Shown piece by piece: positions 17,010 through 25,443 of a DNA stretch of 64,000 nucleotides (positions within the stretch are counted from its first letter, which is position 1; every line of letters begins with the position of its first letter). Source of the DNA: Desulfoglaeba alkanexedens ALDC. GTDB taxonomy: Bacteria; Desulfobacterota; Syntrophobacteria; Syntrophobacterales; DSM-9756. Location of the stretch: the NCBI RefSeq assembly GCF_005377625.1, contig NZ_CP040098.1:744001-808000 (forward strand). The letters run 5' to 3'. Below the pieces are notes generated by a model. It saw only the letters and a program-made list of their open reading frames with translations, was not told where the DNA came from and made no database searches. The position numbers and the translations under genes are program-made.

Positions 17010-17801
17010 ATGCTTAAATACCTTGAGGCCATAGAAGAATTACCTAAAGAATTCAAAGTTCCATTTACAAAGGTGCTGGAGCTTTTCAGGGAAGAGATAG
17101 CTGAGACCATAAAGAAAAGCGATTTTGAGGAATTAAAGGCGGTTGTGACCAGGCTGGCTTACTCTCAGGAGGAGTTGGCTGAGGCTCAGAAGAGAACCGA
17201 AAAAAGGCTGGAAGAATTAGCTGAGGCTCAGAAAAGAACAGAAAAAAGACTGGAAGAATTAGCTGAGGCTCAGAAAAGAACAGAAAAAAGACTGGAAGAA
17301 TTAGCTGAGGCTCAGAAGAGAACAGAGAAAAGGCTCGAAGAATTAGCTGAGGCTCAGAAGACAACAGAGAAGGAAATAGCGAGCCTGTCACGAGCGCTCA
17401 AGGAAACCAGAAAAGAAGTGGGGGGATTGAGTCATACTATTGGCTATACGCTGGAGAATGAAGCCTTCAAGGCCTTGCCCTCTTTGCTAAAGGCGGAATT
17501 TGGCCTTGAGGTAGAAGGGAAGTTGAAAAGAGACTTCTTGAAAGACAGTAAAGGGCAAGAGATAGAGGTGAACATCCTCGGTAAAGCTAGAAAAGATGGG
17601 CAGGAGTTGGTTATTGTAGGGGAATCAAAGTCCCAGCTTTCCCGCAAAGATATTGATTCCTTCTTGAGACGCCTCAATTTCCTGGAATCTGCTATTCCTG
17701 GCGACAAATTTTGTCTTTTTATCACCCACATGGCCCGTCCAGAGACAGTGGTCTATGCCAGGGAAAAAGGGATCAGAGTATATTTTTCTTATGAGTTTTG
17801 A
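17010..17801 (+). CDS. Coiled-coil PD-(D/E)XK-like protein
   Basis: 263 residues. Residues ~55-125 are five near-perfect copies of a 14-residue heptad unit (EELAEAQKRTEKRL), a strong coiled coil. The C-terminal ~130 residues contain EIEVNILGKARKDGQELVIV then GESKSQLSRKD, a D/E..E-x-K pattern of restriction-endonuclease-like folds (DUF3782-type proteins). AT-rich codon use sets it apart from the high-GC genes. The start follows TGGGTTAA without a strong ribosome site. The function is unknown; a role in DNA binding or recombination is only inferred from the fold. Confidence 0.75.
   Translation: MLKYLEAIEELPKEFKVPFTKVLELFREEIAETIKKSDFEELKAVVTRLAYSQEELAEAQKRTEKRLEELAEAQKRTEKRLEELAEAQKRTEKRLEELAEAQKRTEKRLEELAEAQKTTEKEIASLSRALKETRKEVGGLSHTIGYTLENEAFKALPSLLKAEFGLEVEGKLKRDFLKDSKGQEIEVNILGKARKDGQELVIVGESKSQLSRKDIDSFLRRLNFLESAIPGDKFCLFITHMARPETVVYAREKGIRVYFSYEF
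17172..17370 (+). repeat. 42-bp in-gene tandem repeat
   Basis: About five units of GAATTAGCTGAGGCTCAGAA plus AAGAACAGAAAAAAGACTG-type sequence encode the heptad repeats of the coiled-coil protein. Middle units are identical or nearly so, so copy number may vary between strains. Confidence 0.8.
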
Positions 17802-17840
17802 TAGGAATAACGGGGAGCTCCCTCATTGCCTCAGAAATTC

Positions 17841-17994
17841 ACATCCACAGATTACACAGATTGACACAGATTAAAAAAGTCGAGGGGCTTGATGGAAAAC
17901 ACAGTGATCTGTGGCCATCGGTGAAATCTGCGGACAAAGACATGATCGGGGCCGCCGTGGCGGCATGACTTCGTGCGACAACTACCCTGACACA
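17841..17994. repeat. Dispersed repeat A, copy 6
   Basis: Core form without the upstream arm: ACATCCACAGATTACACAG, GATTGACACAG, ATCTGTGGCCATCGGTGAA, GCCGCCGTGGCGGC, then CTACCCTGACACA. It separates the coiled-coil gene from the protease gene. Confidence 0.8.
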
Positions 17995-18057
17995 TGGGGA
18001 GGCCGAAAAGGCGAAGCCAAGTCAAGAAGCCCCAGCATCTGAAACGAAGCGAACCGT

Positions 18058-19278
18058 ATGGCGGATGCGTTACTCCCAACGATCACCACGACCGGCTACT
18101 ACACCGACGCCCGTTACCGTGCCTATCCGGGTGACGGCTACGACGGCGTCGTGCGCGTAAGCTTTGGCGGCTACTACGGCACGGGCACGTTGCTCTACGA
18201 CGGCCATGCCGTTTTGACCTCGGCTCATCTGTTTGAAGGGCGGACGGGGACGGCCTATGTGACCTTCCAGACCCCAAGCGGGACGCAAACGGTCAGCACG
18301 ACCAAAATACTGCAGCATCCCGGCTACGATGCAGAAAACAGTAACAATGACCTTGCCATCGTCTGGTTACCGGAGGCCGCGCCGGTCGATGCGGACCGCT
18401 ACGAGATTTACCGTGAAAGCGACGAGATCGGACAAGTCTTCACGTTTTCGGGCTATGGCGGAACGGGGACGGGAATCACGGGCGAGATCATCCCCGGCGG
18501 GCTGATCCGCCACAAGGCCGCCAATCAGTTCGATGCCGATGCCGCCGAGTTGAAGGACCACCTTGGCCCATACATGGCCTGGACCCCATGGCCCGGCACG
18601 CAACTCATCGCCGACTTCGATAGCGGCACCTCCAGTAACGATGCGCTGGGGCAACTGATCCATCGCTACGATCGCGGACTGGGGCTGTACGAAGGCCTGA
18701 TTGCCCAGGGAGATAGTGGCAGCCCTGCATTCCTTCAAAACAAGGTGGCCGGAGTGGCGAATTACGTGGCGACCTTGAGCGGTGGGAGCATCGACCCGGA
18801 TGTCGATGATTTCATAAACAGCAGTTTCGGTGAAATCGCCGCCTGCCAGCGGGTGAGTGCCCACCAGCAGTGGATCGATCAAAGCCTGCGCGCCGAATAT
18901 CCGAACGCCCCGACCAGGCCGGAAGAGGTTCAAAAGGCGGTGGTCGAGGGCGACAGCGGCACCACCTACGCCTACTTCCTGCTTCAGTTCATCGGTGTGC
19001 GCAGTGACCCCAACGAGATACTGAGCGTGGACTATGCCACGCGCGATGGCTCGGCCTTGAGCGGAAGCGATTATCTAGCCGTGAGCGGCACTCTGAACCT
19101 GTATCCCGACGAGAATCAAGCGGTAATGCCCGTGGAGATCATCGGCGACAGCACTCCCGAGCCCAGTGAATCTTTCTATCTCGACGTCTTCAACCCGGTG
19201 GGGGGCAGCTTCGGGGATGGCGTGGTCCAGCTCACGGCGGAGCGCACGATACTCAATGACGATCTGTGGCCGGCGTAA
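18058..19278 (+). CDS. Trypsin-like serine protease with Calx-beta domain
   Basis: 406 residues. A chymotrypsin-fold protease occupies residues ~25-265 with a complete triad: His57 (LTSAHLFEG), Asp98 (NNDLAIVWL) and Ser220 (QGDSGSPAF). Residues ~290-400 form one Calx-beta repeat (DYATRDGSAL, SDYLAVSGTL, ending TILNDDL), a calcium-binding beta-sandwich common in secreted proteins. No signal peptide is seen at MADALLPTITTTG, so export may use a type I signal or the true N-terminus may be lost. Family members often carry further C-terminal repeats, so this may be a shortened form. Repeat A copies lie on both sides. Confidence 0.85.
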   Translation: MADALLPTITTTGYYTDARYRAYPGDGYDGVVRVSFGGYYGTGTLLYDGHAVLTSAHLFEGRTGTAYVTFQTPSGTQTVSTTKILQHPGYDAENSNNDLAIVWLPEAAPVDADRYEIYRESDEIGQVFTFSGYGGTGTGITGEIIPGGLIRHKAANQFDADAAELKDHLGPYMAWTPWPGTQLIADFDSGTSSNDALGQLIHRYDRGLGLYEGLIAQGDSGSPAFLQNKVAGVANYVATLSGGSIDPDVDDFINSSFGEIAACQRVSAHQQWIDQSLRAEYPNAPTRPEEVQKAVVEGDSGTTYAYFLLQFIGVRSDPNEILSVDYATRDGSALSGSDYLAVSGTLNLYPDENQAVMPVEIIGDSTPEPSESFYLDVFNPVGGSFGDGVVQLTAERTILNDDLWPA

Positions 19279-19318
19279 CGCGGGGATTCACGGCCGAATA
19301 CAAAAAGGGGCTTGAATT

Positions 19319-19463
19319 GACATCCACAGATTACACAGATTAAAGAATCAATGGGCTTGATGGGAAACCAATAATCTGTCGCCATCAGTGAAATCTGTGG
19401 ACAAATTCATTATCGCAGCCGCCGTGGCGGCATGACTTCGTGCGGCAACCATCGTGACAAACA
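19319..19463. repeat. Dispersed repeat A, copy 7
   Basis: Core form (CATCCACAGATTACACAG, AATCTGTCGCCATCAGTGAA, GCCGCCGTGGCGGC), with a degenerate end CAACCATCGTGACA. The middle CACAGATT unit is missing. It lies between the protease and sapC. Confidence 0.75.
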
Positions 19464-19483
19464 CCGGCGAGAGGAGGCTTGAT

Positions 19484-20320
19484 GTGACACCATCGCCACA
19501 ACTTACCGCGATCACCGCGGAGCGGTTCTCTGGAAAAGCGTGGCGGCGCTATAACGGTTACGCGTTTGCCGCCAAGGAAAACCTCATTGCACTGGTCGCC
19601 GCCGAATTGGCCAACGCCGTTCCCGCCATGCCCGTGGGCTTCGTTCAGACGGGCGAAGGCTTTCAACTGGTGGCCGTGACCGGCCTTGAACCGGCTGTCA
19701 ACTTGTTTGTGGCCCCTGATGGTCGGTGGCTGAGTTCCTATGTCCCGGCCACTCTGCGTGGCTACCCTTTCCGGCTTGTCAAGGTGGAAGGCCGAGAAGA
19801 AAGCCTTCTGTGTATCGATGAAGCCAGCGGCCTGGTGGTTGAAACCGGACTGGGTGAACCCTTCTTTGACGAGACCGGCCAGCCCGCTCAGGCACTGAAA
19901 CAGGTCCTGGAGTTTCTGTCCCAGGTCGAACGCAGCCGCATGGCGACCGAGGCGGCGGTCGACGCTCTGGCCGCTGCAGGCCTCATTCAACCCTGGCCGT
20001 TGAACCTTAAACGAGGCGAACAGCAGGTGGCGGTAACCGGTTTGTACCGCATCGACGAAGCCGCACTCCATGCGCTGGACGACAAGGCGTTCCTCGGCCT
20101 GCGCGCGTCAGGCGCCTTGCCGGTAGCCTACGCCCAGCTAATGTCCATCAACCAGCTTACCGTGTTGGAACGACTGGCTCAGCTTCAAGCCAAGCTGCAG
20201 GCTCAGGCCTCCAGGGTTGTGCAAAAACTTGCGAACCTGGAAGGCATCGGTTTGTCGCAGGACGATGGAACGCTCAAGTTTGACTCATCTTTGACAGTGG
20301 CAAAAAAAGTATATCAGTAA
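19484..20320 (+). CDS. sapC: SapC family protein with an IS-derived C-terminal tail
   Basis: 278 residues matching the SapC family: SGKAWRRYNGYAFAAKENLI, then VPAMPVGFVQTGEGFQLVAV and the GLFVAPDGRWL-like VAPDGRWLSSYVPATLRGYPF region. Family members are linked to S-layer and surface proteins, but their biochemical role is unclear. I chose GTG 19484, preceded by GAGAGGAGGCTTGAT, over the GTG at 19454. The gene is struck by an IS at 20284. Without it the frame would read GTLKFD then TGA using the TTTGACTGA at 24040-24048; with it 11 foreign residues (SSLTVAKKVYQ) are added. The protein is probably still functional. Confidence 0.82.
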   Translation: MTPSPQLTAITAERFSGKAWRRYNGYAFAAKENLIALVAAELANAVPAMPVGFVQTGEGFQLVAVTGLEPAVNLFVAPDGRWLSSYVPATLRGYPFRLVKVEGREESLLCIDEASGLVVETGLGEPFFDETGQPAQALKQVLEFLSQVERSRMATEAAVDALAAAGLIQPWPLNLKRGEQQVAVTGLYRIDEAALHALDDKAFLGLRASGALPVAYAQLMSINQLTVLERLAQLQAKLQAQASRVVQKLANLEGIGLSQDDGTLKFDSSLTVAKKVYQ

Positions 20321-20373
20321 TGTCAATGACATACGACCCCATTGGAAGTTTTTGGCACTACGCTCCGTTCCGT

Positions 20374-21781
20374 CTAGGAGAGTACCCGGATGGTGGGAGG
20401 GATGGCAACTCCCACGGCCCTGAAGACGCTGCTGCACGTGCCCAGACATTGGGACCGCAGAGCGAAGCGCTTGCCGTTCTCCTCGATGAGGATTTCCTGG
20501 AGGGCACTCAGATCTTGCTTGATATCAGACCACTCAAAGGCGTGCCCCGCCCGGTCCAGACGCCGGTAGAGCTCCTTTCGAAGTATCAGCGCCAGGAAGG
20601 AGCAGAACACATGTCCACGGATGGTGTCATCACGTTGGTGGAAAACGGGCCGCGTCTCAAAGGTCGACTTGAGGTCTCTGAAGGAGTGCTCTACCTGCCA
20701 GAGTTCCTTGTACTTAAGGGCCACCCGATCCGAAGACCAGCTGGTGTTGGTGATGAGGACCCACTTCCCATCGAACCTCTCCTCCTCCTTGACCTTGTCG
20801 AGATCGATATGGATGCTGTCCTTGTCCACCTTGAGGAACTTGCGATACCCCTCGTTGCCGACAAGCGCCTTGGGGCCTTTGCGGATCTGTTCCCTGAGCG
20901 AGTCGATGATCTTGTCACGGTCGGCTTTGTCCTTCTCGGCCTGCTTGGGATTCAGACAAACGATGTAGCGCTTGTCCCGCACCATGACCTCCTTGACCTT
21001 GAGGGGAGAGCGGCCTTCACACCTGACCTCCTTGTAGCGGCCGGCTCGGGCAAGTACTTCGGCGGTGATCTCCTTGACCTTCCGCATCCGGGTCCCAAGG
21101 ATGTAAGCTATCTTCCTTCCTTCAAGTTCTCGGATCGTCTCGCTGCTGACCATGCCACGGTCGGCCACGATGCAGAACCTCCCCACCCCAAAACGCTTGC
21201 GAATGCGATCCGTCACGGGAAGCAGAGTCTTGACGTCCGTGGAGTTGCCCGGCCACATCTCACAGCAAAGAGGCCTGCCGTTCTGGTCCAGGACGGCTCC
21301 CACCACCATTTGCTTGAGCTCGGGGCGGTGATCCTTGCTGAACCCTCTCCTGCCAAGGCTTTCACCTCCTTCGCCATGGAAGTAAACGGAAGTGGTGTCG
21401 AAAAACACCAGGTCGAGCTCGGCAAACAGGTGCCGCTGGCCCGCGAACATTTTCTCCTCGATGACATCCTTGACACATCGCGGAGAAGACAGGGTGGCAT
21501 GTTCCTGATCGTCCAGCACTTCGCCCAGAAACGCCATCGCCCGGTAGAACTGATGCAGAGCGAGGTCTTCGGTTCCCTTGACCACGAGATCGCGGCGCCA
21601 CTTGTCGCAGAAGCGGTCCGATCCGCTGATCAGTATCCTGTGCAACACGGTGAGGAAGATGGCTCGTTCCACATCGAACAGGAAAGCCCGGTTATGGAGC
21701 AGGTCTCTGATCACCTGTTGAATTCCCAACTCACACCAGAGCCGTTCAAAGATGATGGCGGGGCCGATCGTCTTTGCCTCA
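20374..21781 (-). pseudogene. IS1634-type transposase of the outer element, C-terminal part
   Basis: The C-terminal ~469 codons of the outer transposase, beginning at EAKTIGPAIIFERLWCE, where the inner element entered. The remaining 5' part is at 23657-23876. The catalytic region is present (VFFDTTSVYFHGEGGE, VADRGMVSSETIRELE, YKELWQVEHSFRDLKS) but the gene is split, so no full protein can be made. A spurious start MPLSKMS derives from the inner element end. Confidence 0.9.
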
Positions 21782-23656
21782 CTCATCTTTGACAGTGGCA
21801 AAAAAGTATATCAGTAATGTCAATGACATACGACCCCATTGGAAGTTTTTGGCACTACGCTCCGTTCCGTCTAGGAGAGTACCCGGATGGTGGGAGGGAT
21901 GGCAACTCCCACGGCCCTGAAGACGCTGCTGCACGTGCCCAGACATTGGGACCGCAGAGCGAAGCGCTTGCCGTTCTCCTCGATGACGATTTCCTGGAGG
22001 GCACTCAGATCTTGCTTGATATCAGACCACTCAAAGGCGTGGCCCGCCCGGTCCAGACGCCGGTAGAGCTCCTTTCGAAGTATCAGCGCCAGGAAAGAGC
22101 AGAACACATGTCCCCGGATGGTGTCATCACGTTGGTGGAAAACGGGCCGCGTCTCAAAGGTCGACTTGAGGTCTCTGAAGGAGTGCTCTACCTGCCAGAG
22201 TTCCTTGTACTTAAGGGCCACCCGATCCGAAGACCAGCTGGTGTTGGTGATGAGGACCCACTTCCCATCGAACCTCTCCTCCTCCTTGACCTTGTCGAGA
22301 TCGATATGGATGCTGTCCTTGTCCACCTTGAGGAACTTGCGATACCCCTCGTTGCCGACAAGCGCCTTGGGGCCTTTGCGGATCTGTTCCCTGAGCGAGT
22401 CGATGATCTTGTCACGGTCGGCTTTGTCCTTCTCGGCCTGCTTGGGATTCAGACAAACGATGTAGCGCTTGTCCCGCACCATGACCTCCTTGACCTTGAG
22501 GGGAGAGCGCCCTTCACACTTGACCTCCTTGTAGCGGCCGGCTCGGGCAAGTACTTCGGCGGTGATCTCCTTGACCTTCCGCATCCGGGTCCCAAGGATG
22601 TAAGCTATGTTCCTTTCTTCAAGTTCTCGGATCGTCTCCCTGCTGACCATGCCACGGTCGGCCACGATGCAGAACCTCCCCACCCCAAAACGCTTGCGAA
22701 TGCGATCCGTCACGGGAACCAGAGTCTTGACGTCCGTGGAGTTGCCCGGCCACATCTCACAGCAAAGAGGCCTGCCGTTCTGGTCCAGGACGGCTCCCAC
22801 CAGCATTTGCTTGAGCTCGGGGCGGTGATCCTTGCTGAACCCTCTCCTGCCAAGGCTTTCACCTCCTTCGCCATGGAAGTAAACGGAAGTGGTGTCGAAA
22901 AACACCAGGTCCAGCTCGGCAAACAGGTGGCGCTGGCCCGCGAACATTTTCTCCTCGATGACATCCTTGACACATCGCGGAGAAGACAGGGTGGCATGTT
23001 CCTGATCGTCCAGCACTTCGCCCAGAAACGCCATCGCCCGGTAGAACTGATGCAGAGCGAGGTCTTCGGTTCCCTTGACCACGAGATCGCGGCCCCACTT
23101 GTCGCAGAAGCGGTCCGATCCGCTGATCAGTATCCTGTGCAACACGGTGAGGAAGATGGCTCGTTCCACATCGAACAGGAAAGCCCGGTTATGGAGCAGG
23201 TCTCTGATCACCTGTTGAATTCCCAACTCACACCAGAGCCGTTCAAAGATGATGGCGGGGCCGATCGTCTTTGCCTCACACTGGATCTTGCTCTTCCCGG
23301 AAAGGACCAGCAAAGCTTTCTCGCTGAAACGCGAAAGAGAGCGGATGAGGGTCTCGACCTCGCCTTTGGCACTCAGTTTGTCCATACGCCCAACGGTTGC
23401 AATCACGCGCTGGGTGACCTTGGAGTTAACCCTCTGGTTTTCAACGATTTGCAGGTAGTCATACTTACCGGACTTTTTGATGCGAGCGAACATGCGAGCC
23501 TCCTCTTAGGACACTCGCAAATTAGCTCATGCAGGAACACATTGCAAGGGCAAAACCATCATTCTATGGCACTACAGAATGACGCATTTTCCAGACATGC
23601 CCTAGCATCCATGCGGATTTGCGGGATGTGACCAGGTGGTCACTGTAAAACTTGAG
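21782..23656 (-). mobile_element. IS1634-type element, inner copy (complete)
   Basis: A complete 1875-bp element with the same CTCA..TTT.ACAGTG terminal repeats as the outer copy. It is flanked by the 5-bp duplication CCTCA (21777-21781 and 23657-23661) taken from the outer copy's transposase gene, so it inserted into its own relative in the same orientation. Confidence 0.93.
21871..23493 (-). CDS. IS1634-family transposase (intact, inner copy)
   Basis: 540 residues, full length for the IS1634 family. It starts MFARIKKSGKYDYLQIVENQ and keeps DDE-type motifs: Asp in LDLVFFDTTSVYFHGEGGES, Asp in FCIVADRGMVSRETI and Glu in ELWQVEHSFRDLKSTFETRP. It makes the double-strand cuts that move the element. 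A GAGGAGG-like ribosome site precedes the ATG. It is the only undamaged transposase of this family here and could mobilise the outer copy's ends. Confidence 0.92.
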   Translation of the reverse strand: MFARIKKSGKYDYLQIVENQRVNSKVTQRVIATVGRMDKLSAKGEVETLIRSLSRFSEKALLVLSGKSKIQCEAKTIGPAIIFERLWCELGIQQVIRDLLHNRAFLFDVERAIFLTVLHRILISGSDRFCDKWGRDLVVKGTEDLALHQFYRAMAFLGEVLDDQEHATLSSPRCVKDVIEEKMFAGQRHLFAELDLVFFDTTSVYFHGEGGESLGRRGFSKDHRPELKQMLVGAVLDQNGRPLCCEMWPGNSTDVKTLVPVTDRIRKRFGVGRFCIVADRGMVSRETIRELEERNIAYILGTRMRKVKEITAEVLARAGRYKEVKCEGRSPLKVKEVMVRDKRYIVCLNPKQAEKDKADRDKIIDSLREQIRKGPKALVGNEGYRKFLKVDKDSIHIDLDKVKEEERFDGKWVLITNTSWSSDRVALKYKELWQVEHSFRDLKSTFETRPVFHQRDDTIRGHVFCSFLALILRKELYRRLDRAGHAFEWSDIKQDLSALQEIVIEENGKRFALRSQCLGTCSSVFRAVGVAIPPTIRVLS

Positions 23657-23876
23657 CCTCACACTGGACATCGCTCTTCCCGGAAAGGACCAGCAAAGCT
23701 TTCTCGCTGAAACGGGAAAGGGAGCGGATGAGGGTCTCGACCTCGCCTTTGGCACTCAGTTTGTCCATACGGCCAACGGTTGCAATCACGCGCTGGGTGA
23801 CTTTGGAGTTAACCCTCTGGTTTTCAACGATTTGCAGGTAGTCATACTTACCGGACTTCTTGATGCGAGCGAACAT
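23657..23876 (-). pseudogene. IS1634-type transposase of the outer element, N-terminal part
   Basis: N-terminal ~73 codons identical or nearly so to the inner transposase (MFARIKKSGKYDYLQIVENQ ... LLVLSGKS). It ends at the inner insertion site, with DV for KI just before QCEA. It belongs to the same gene as 20374-21781. Confidence 0.88.
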
Positions 23877-24044
23877 GCGAGCCTCCTCTTAGGACACTCG
23901 CAAATTAGCTCACTCAGGAACACATTGCAAGGGCAAAACCATCATTCTATGGCACTACAGAATGAGGCATTTTCCAGACATGCCCTAGCATCCATGCGGA
24001 TTTGCGGGATGTGACCAGGTGGTCACTGTAAAACTTGAGTTTGA

Positions 24045-24121
24045 CTGAAGCCCAAAGCTTAGACTTGAGACTTGAGACTTTCCCCTCGTTCCCAAGCTGA
24101 AGCTTGGGAACAAGGGTAAAA
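24045..24121. repeat. Short spacer with repeat B
   Basis: After the restored sapC stop come three near-copies of GACTTGAGA (24062-24080) and repeat B (CCTCGTTCCCAAGCTGAAGC ... GGGAACAAGG). No gene. Confidence 0.6.
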
Positions 24122-24405
24122 TCAATGGATACCGAACGATACACTGTCCACATGGGTGGCGTTGAGTGCTCCGTCCATATTGTCATCGACAGCAAAGTAG
24201 AAGACGTATTGCCCTGTGGGCAAACCGGATATCTCAACTACCGGGTAGGAGGACAGGGTGAACAGCGGTCCCCCATGGGTGCGTATAGGCGCACTGGAGG
24301 CCATCCAGCCCCTGTCCAACGAAAACCAATAGAACCCGAAAGGGGTGGATGCGGCCACCCACCAGTCTGCCGGACTTCCGACATGGTAACTGCCAGGATC
24401 CAGGG
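24122..24405 (-). pseudogene. Barrel-type protein, C-terminal part (split by IS21)
   Basis: The frame reads (D)PGSYHVGSPADWWVAASTPFG through PTGQYVFYFAVDDNMDGALN to DSVSFGIH and TGA. It joins in frame to 26728-27794 once IS21 and one CAGGG duplication are removed (..LTISLSL then DPGSYHVG..). This part looks like a beta-sandwich tail following the barrel, of a kind seen in secreted bacterial proteins with an IKANGSDGP-type linker. Confidence 0.85.
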
Positions 24406-24657
24406 TGTCAACACCGGTCGAGAATGTCCGCAAATCATCGGAATAAAATGTCCCCAAAACAACGCTTTTGGTGTCATCCGGGAGTTGAACGATTCGGAGC
24501 GGAGCCTCCGACTCACTCGCCGTTTCCGCTGGCAACGACAGCCGCGATCGGCGCGGCACAGATGGAAGGTGCCGCTTGTGCCGATCGCGGGTCGTTGCCG
24601 CGTCTCCGCCTCCCTCAAGTCGGTATCCACTCCGAACCGCTCAACTCCCTCATCGGT

Positions 24658-25443
24658 TCACTCGGATGCTTTTTGTTCAGTCGGAAAAGCGGTTCTTGGA
24701 CCGGCTCCGACAAGCCCTGCCTTTCTCTTTTCTTTGAGCCTGAAACTATCCCCTTTGATGTTGAGGGTGGTGCAGTGGTGAAGGAGCCTATCGAGTATGG
24801 CTGTGGCCAGCACCTGATCATTGAAGATCTCCCCCCAGTCAACAAAGCTCTTGTTGGAGGTGATGATCAAAGAGGCCTTCTCGTATCTTCTGGTAAGAAG
24901 CCTGAAGAAAAGCCCTGCTTCATCTCGGCTCATCGGGAGGTATCCCATCTCATCGATGATGAGCACTCTTGGGTAGACAAACTGTTGGAGTTGCCTCTCC
25001 ACCCGGTTCTCCATCCTGGCTCGAGTGAGCCGAGTAAGCATCGACTCGAGAGTAAGGAAGAGGACTCGGTATCCGGCCTCTACGGCTTTTACTCCCAGCG
25101 AAATGGAAAGATGTGTCTTTCCCACCCCCGGAGGGCCAAGGAGGATCACATTCTCTGCCCTATCGACGAAGGAGAGTCCCGAGAGTTCACGGATCACCTT
25201 GCGATCGATGCTTGGCTGAAACGAGAAGTCAAATTGCTCAAGAGTTTTCACCCAGGGGAATCGGGCCATCTTGAGTCTGGCCTCAACGGCCTTTCCGTGT
25301 CTGCCCCGCCATTCGGCCTGAAGGGCTTCCGCAAGGAAGTCTTTATAGGAGAGATCCCTCTTTGATGCCTGCTCACAGACTGAATCGATCTGCGAGAGAA
25401 GGTGCTCCATCTTCATCTTCTCAAGGAGGCCTGCTAGCTCCAT
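24658..25443 (-). CDS. istB: IS21 helper ATPase IstB
   Basis: 261 residues, AAA+ ATPase of IS21 elements, which binds target DNA and stimulates IstA. Walker A is LLGPPGVGKTHLS, Walker B RVLIIDEMGYLPM, and sensor region ASLIITSNKSFVDWGEIF. The length matches the family. Its start overlaps the istA stop by 10 bp, the normal coupling in IS21. The stop at 24658 leaves about 250 bp to the left IS end, which is non-coding. Confidence 0.95.
   Translation of the reverse strand: MELAGLLEKMKMEHLLSQIDSVCEQASKRDLSYKDFLAEALQAEWRGRHGKAVEARLKMARFPWVKTLEQFDFSFQPSIDRKVIRELSGLSFVDRAENVILLGPPGVGKTHLSISLGVKAVEAGYRVLFLTLESMLTRLTRARMENRVERQLQQFVYPRVLIIDEMGYLPMSRDEAGLFFRLLTRRYEKASLIITSNKSFVDWGEIFNDQVLATAILDRLLHHCTTLNIKGDSFRLKEKRKAGLVGAGPRTAFPTEQKASE

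Larger units (their letters stand above)
20284..24039 (-). mobile_element. IS1634-type element, outer copy (interrupted)
   Basis: Both ends are visible: left CTCATCTTTGACAGTGGC, right CTCAAGTTTTACAGTGAC on the opposite strand, imperfect inverted repeats. A 5-bp target duplication TTTGA flanks it (20279-20283 and 24040-24044). Removing the nested copy (21782-23656) and its 5-bp duplication leaves 1876 bp, one base longer than the inner element because of a 7-A versus 6-A run near the left end. It landed at the last codons of sapC. Confidence 0.92.

Noticed and set aside
20320-23631. Two long plus-strand frames (490 and 604 codons) across the IS1634 elements
   Set aside because: They are antisense to the transposase genes, repeat with each IS copy, and have no domain signal.
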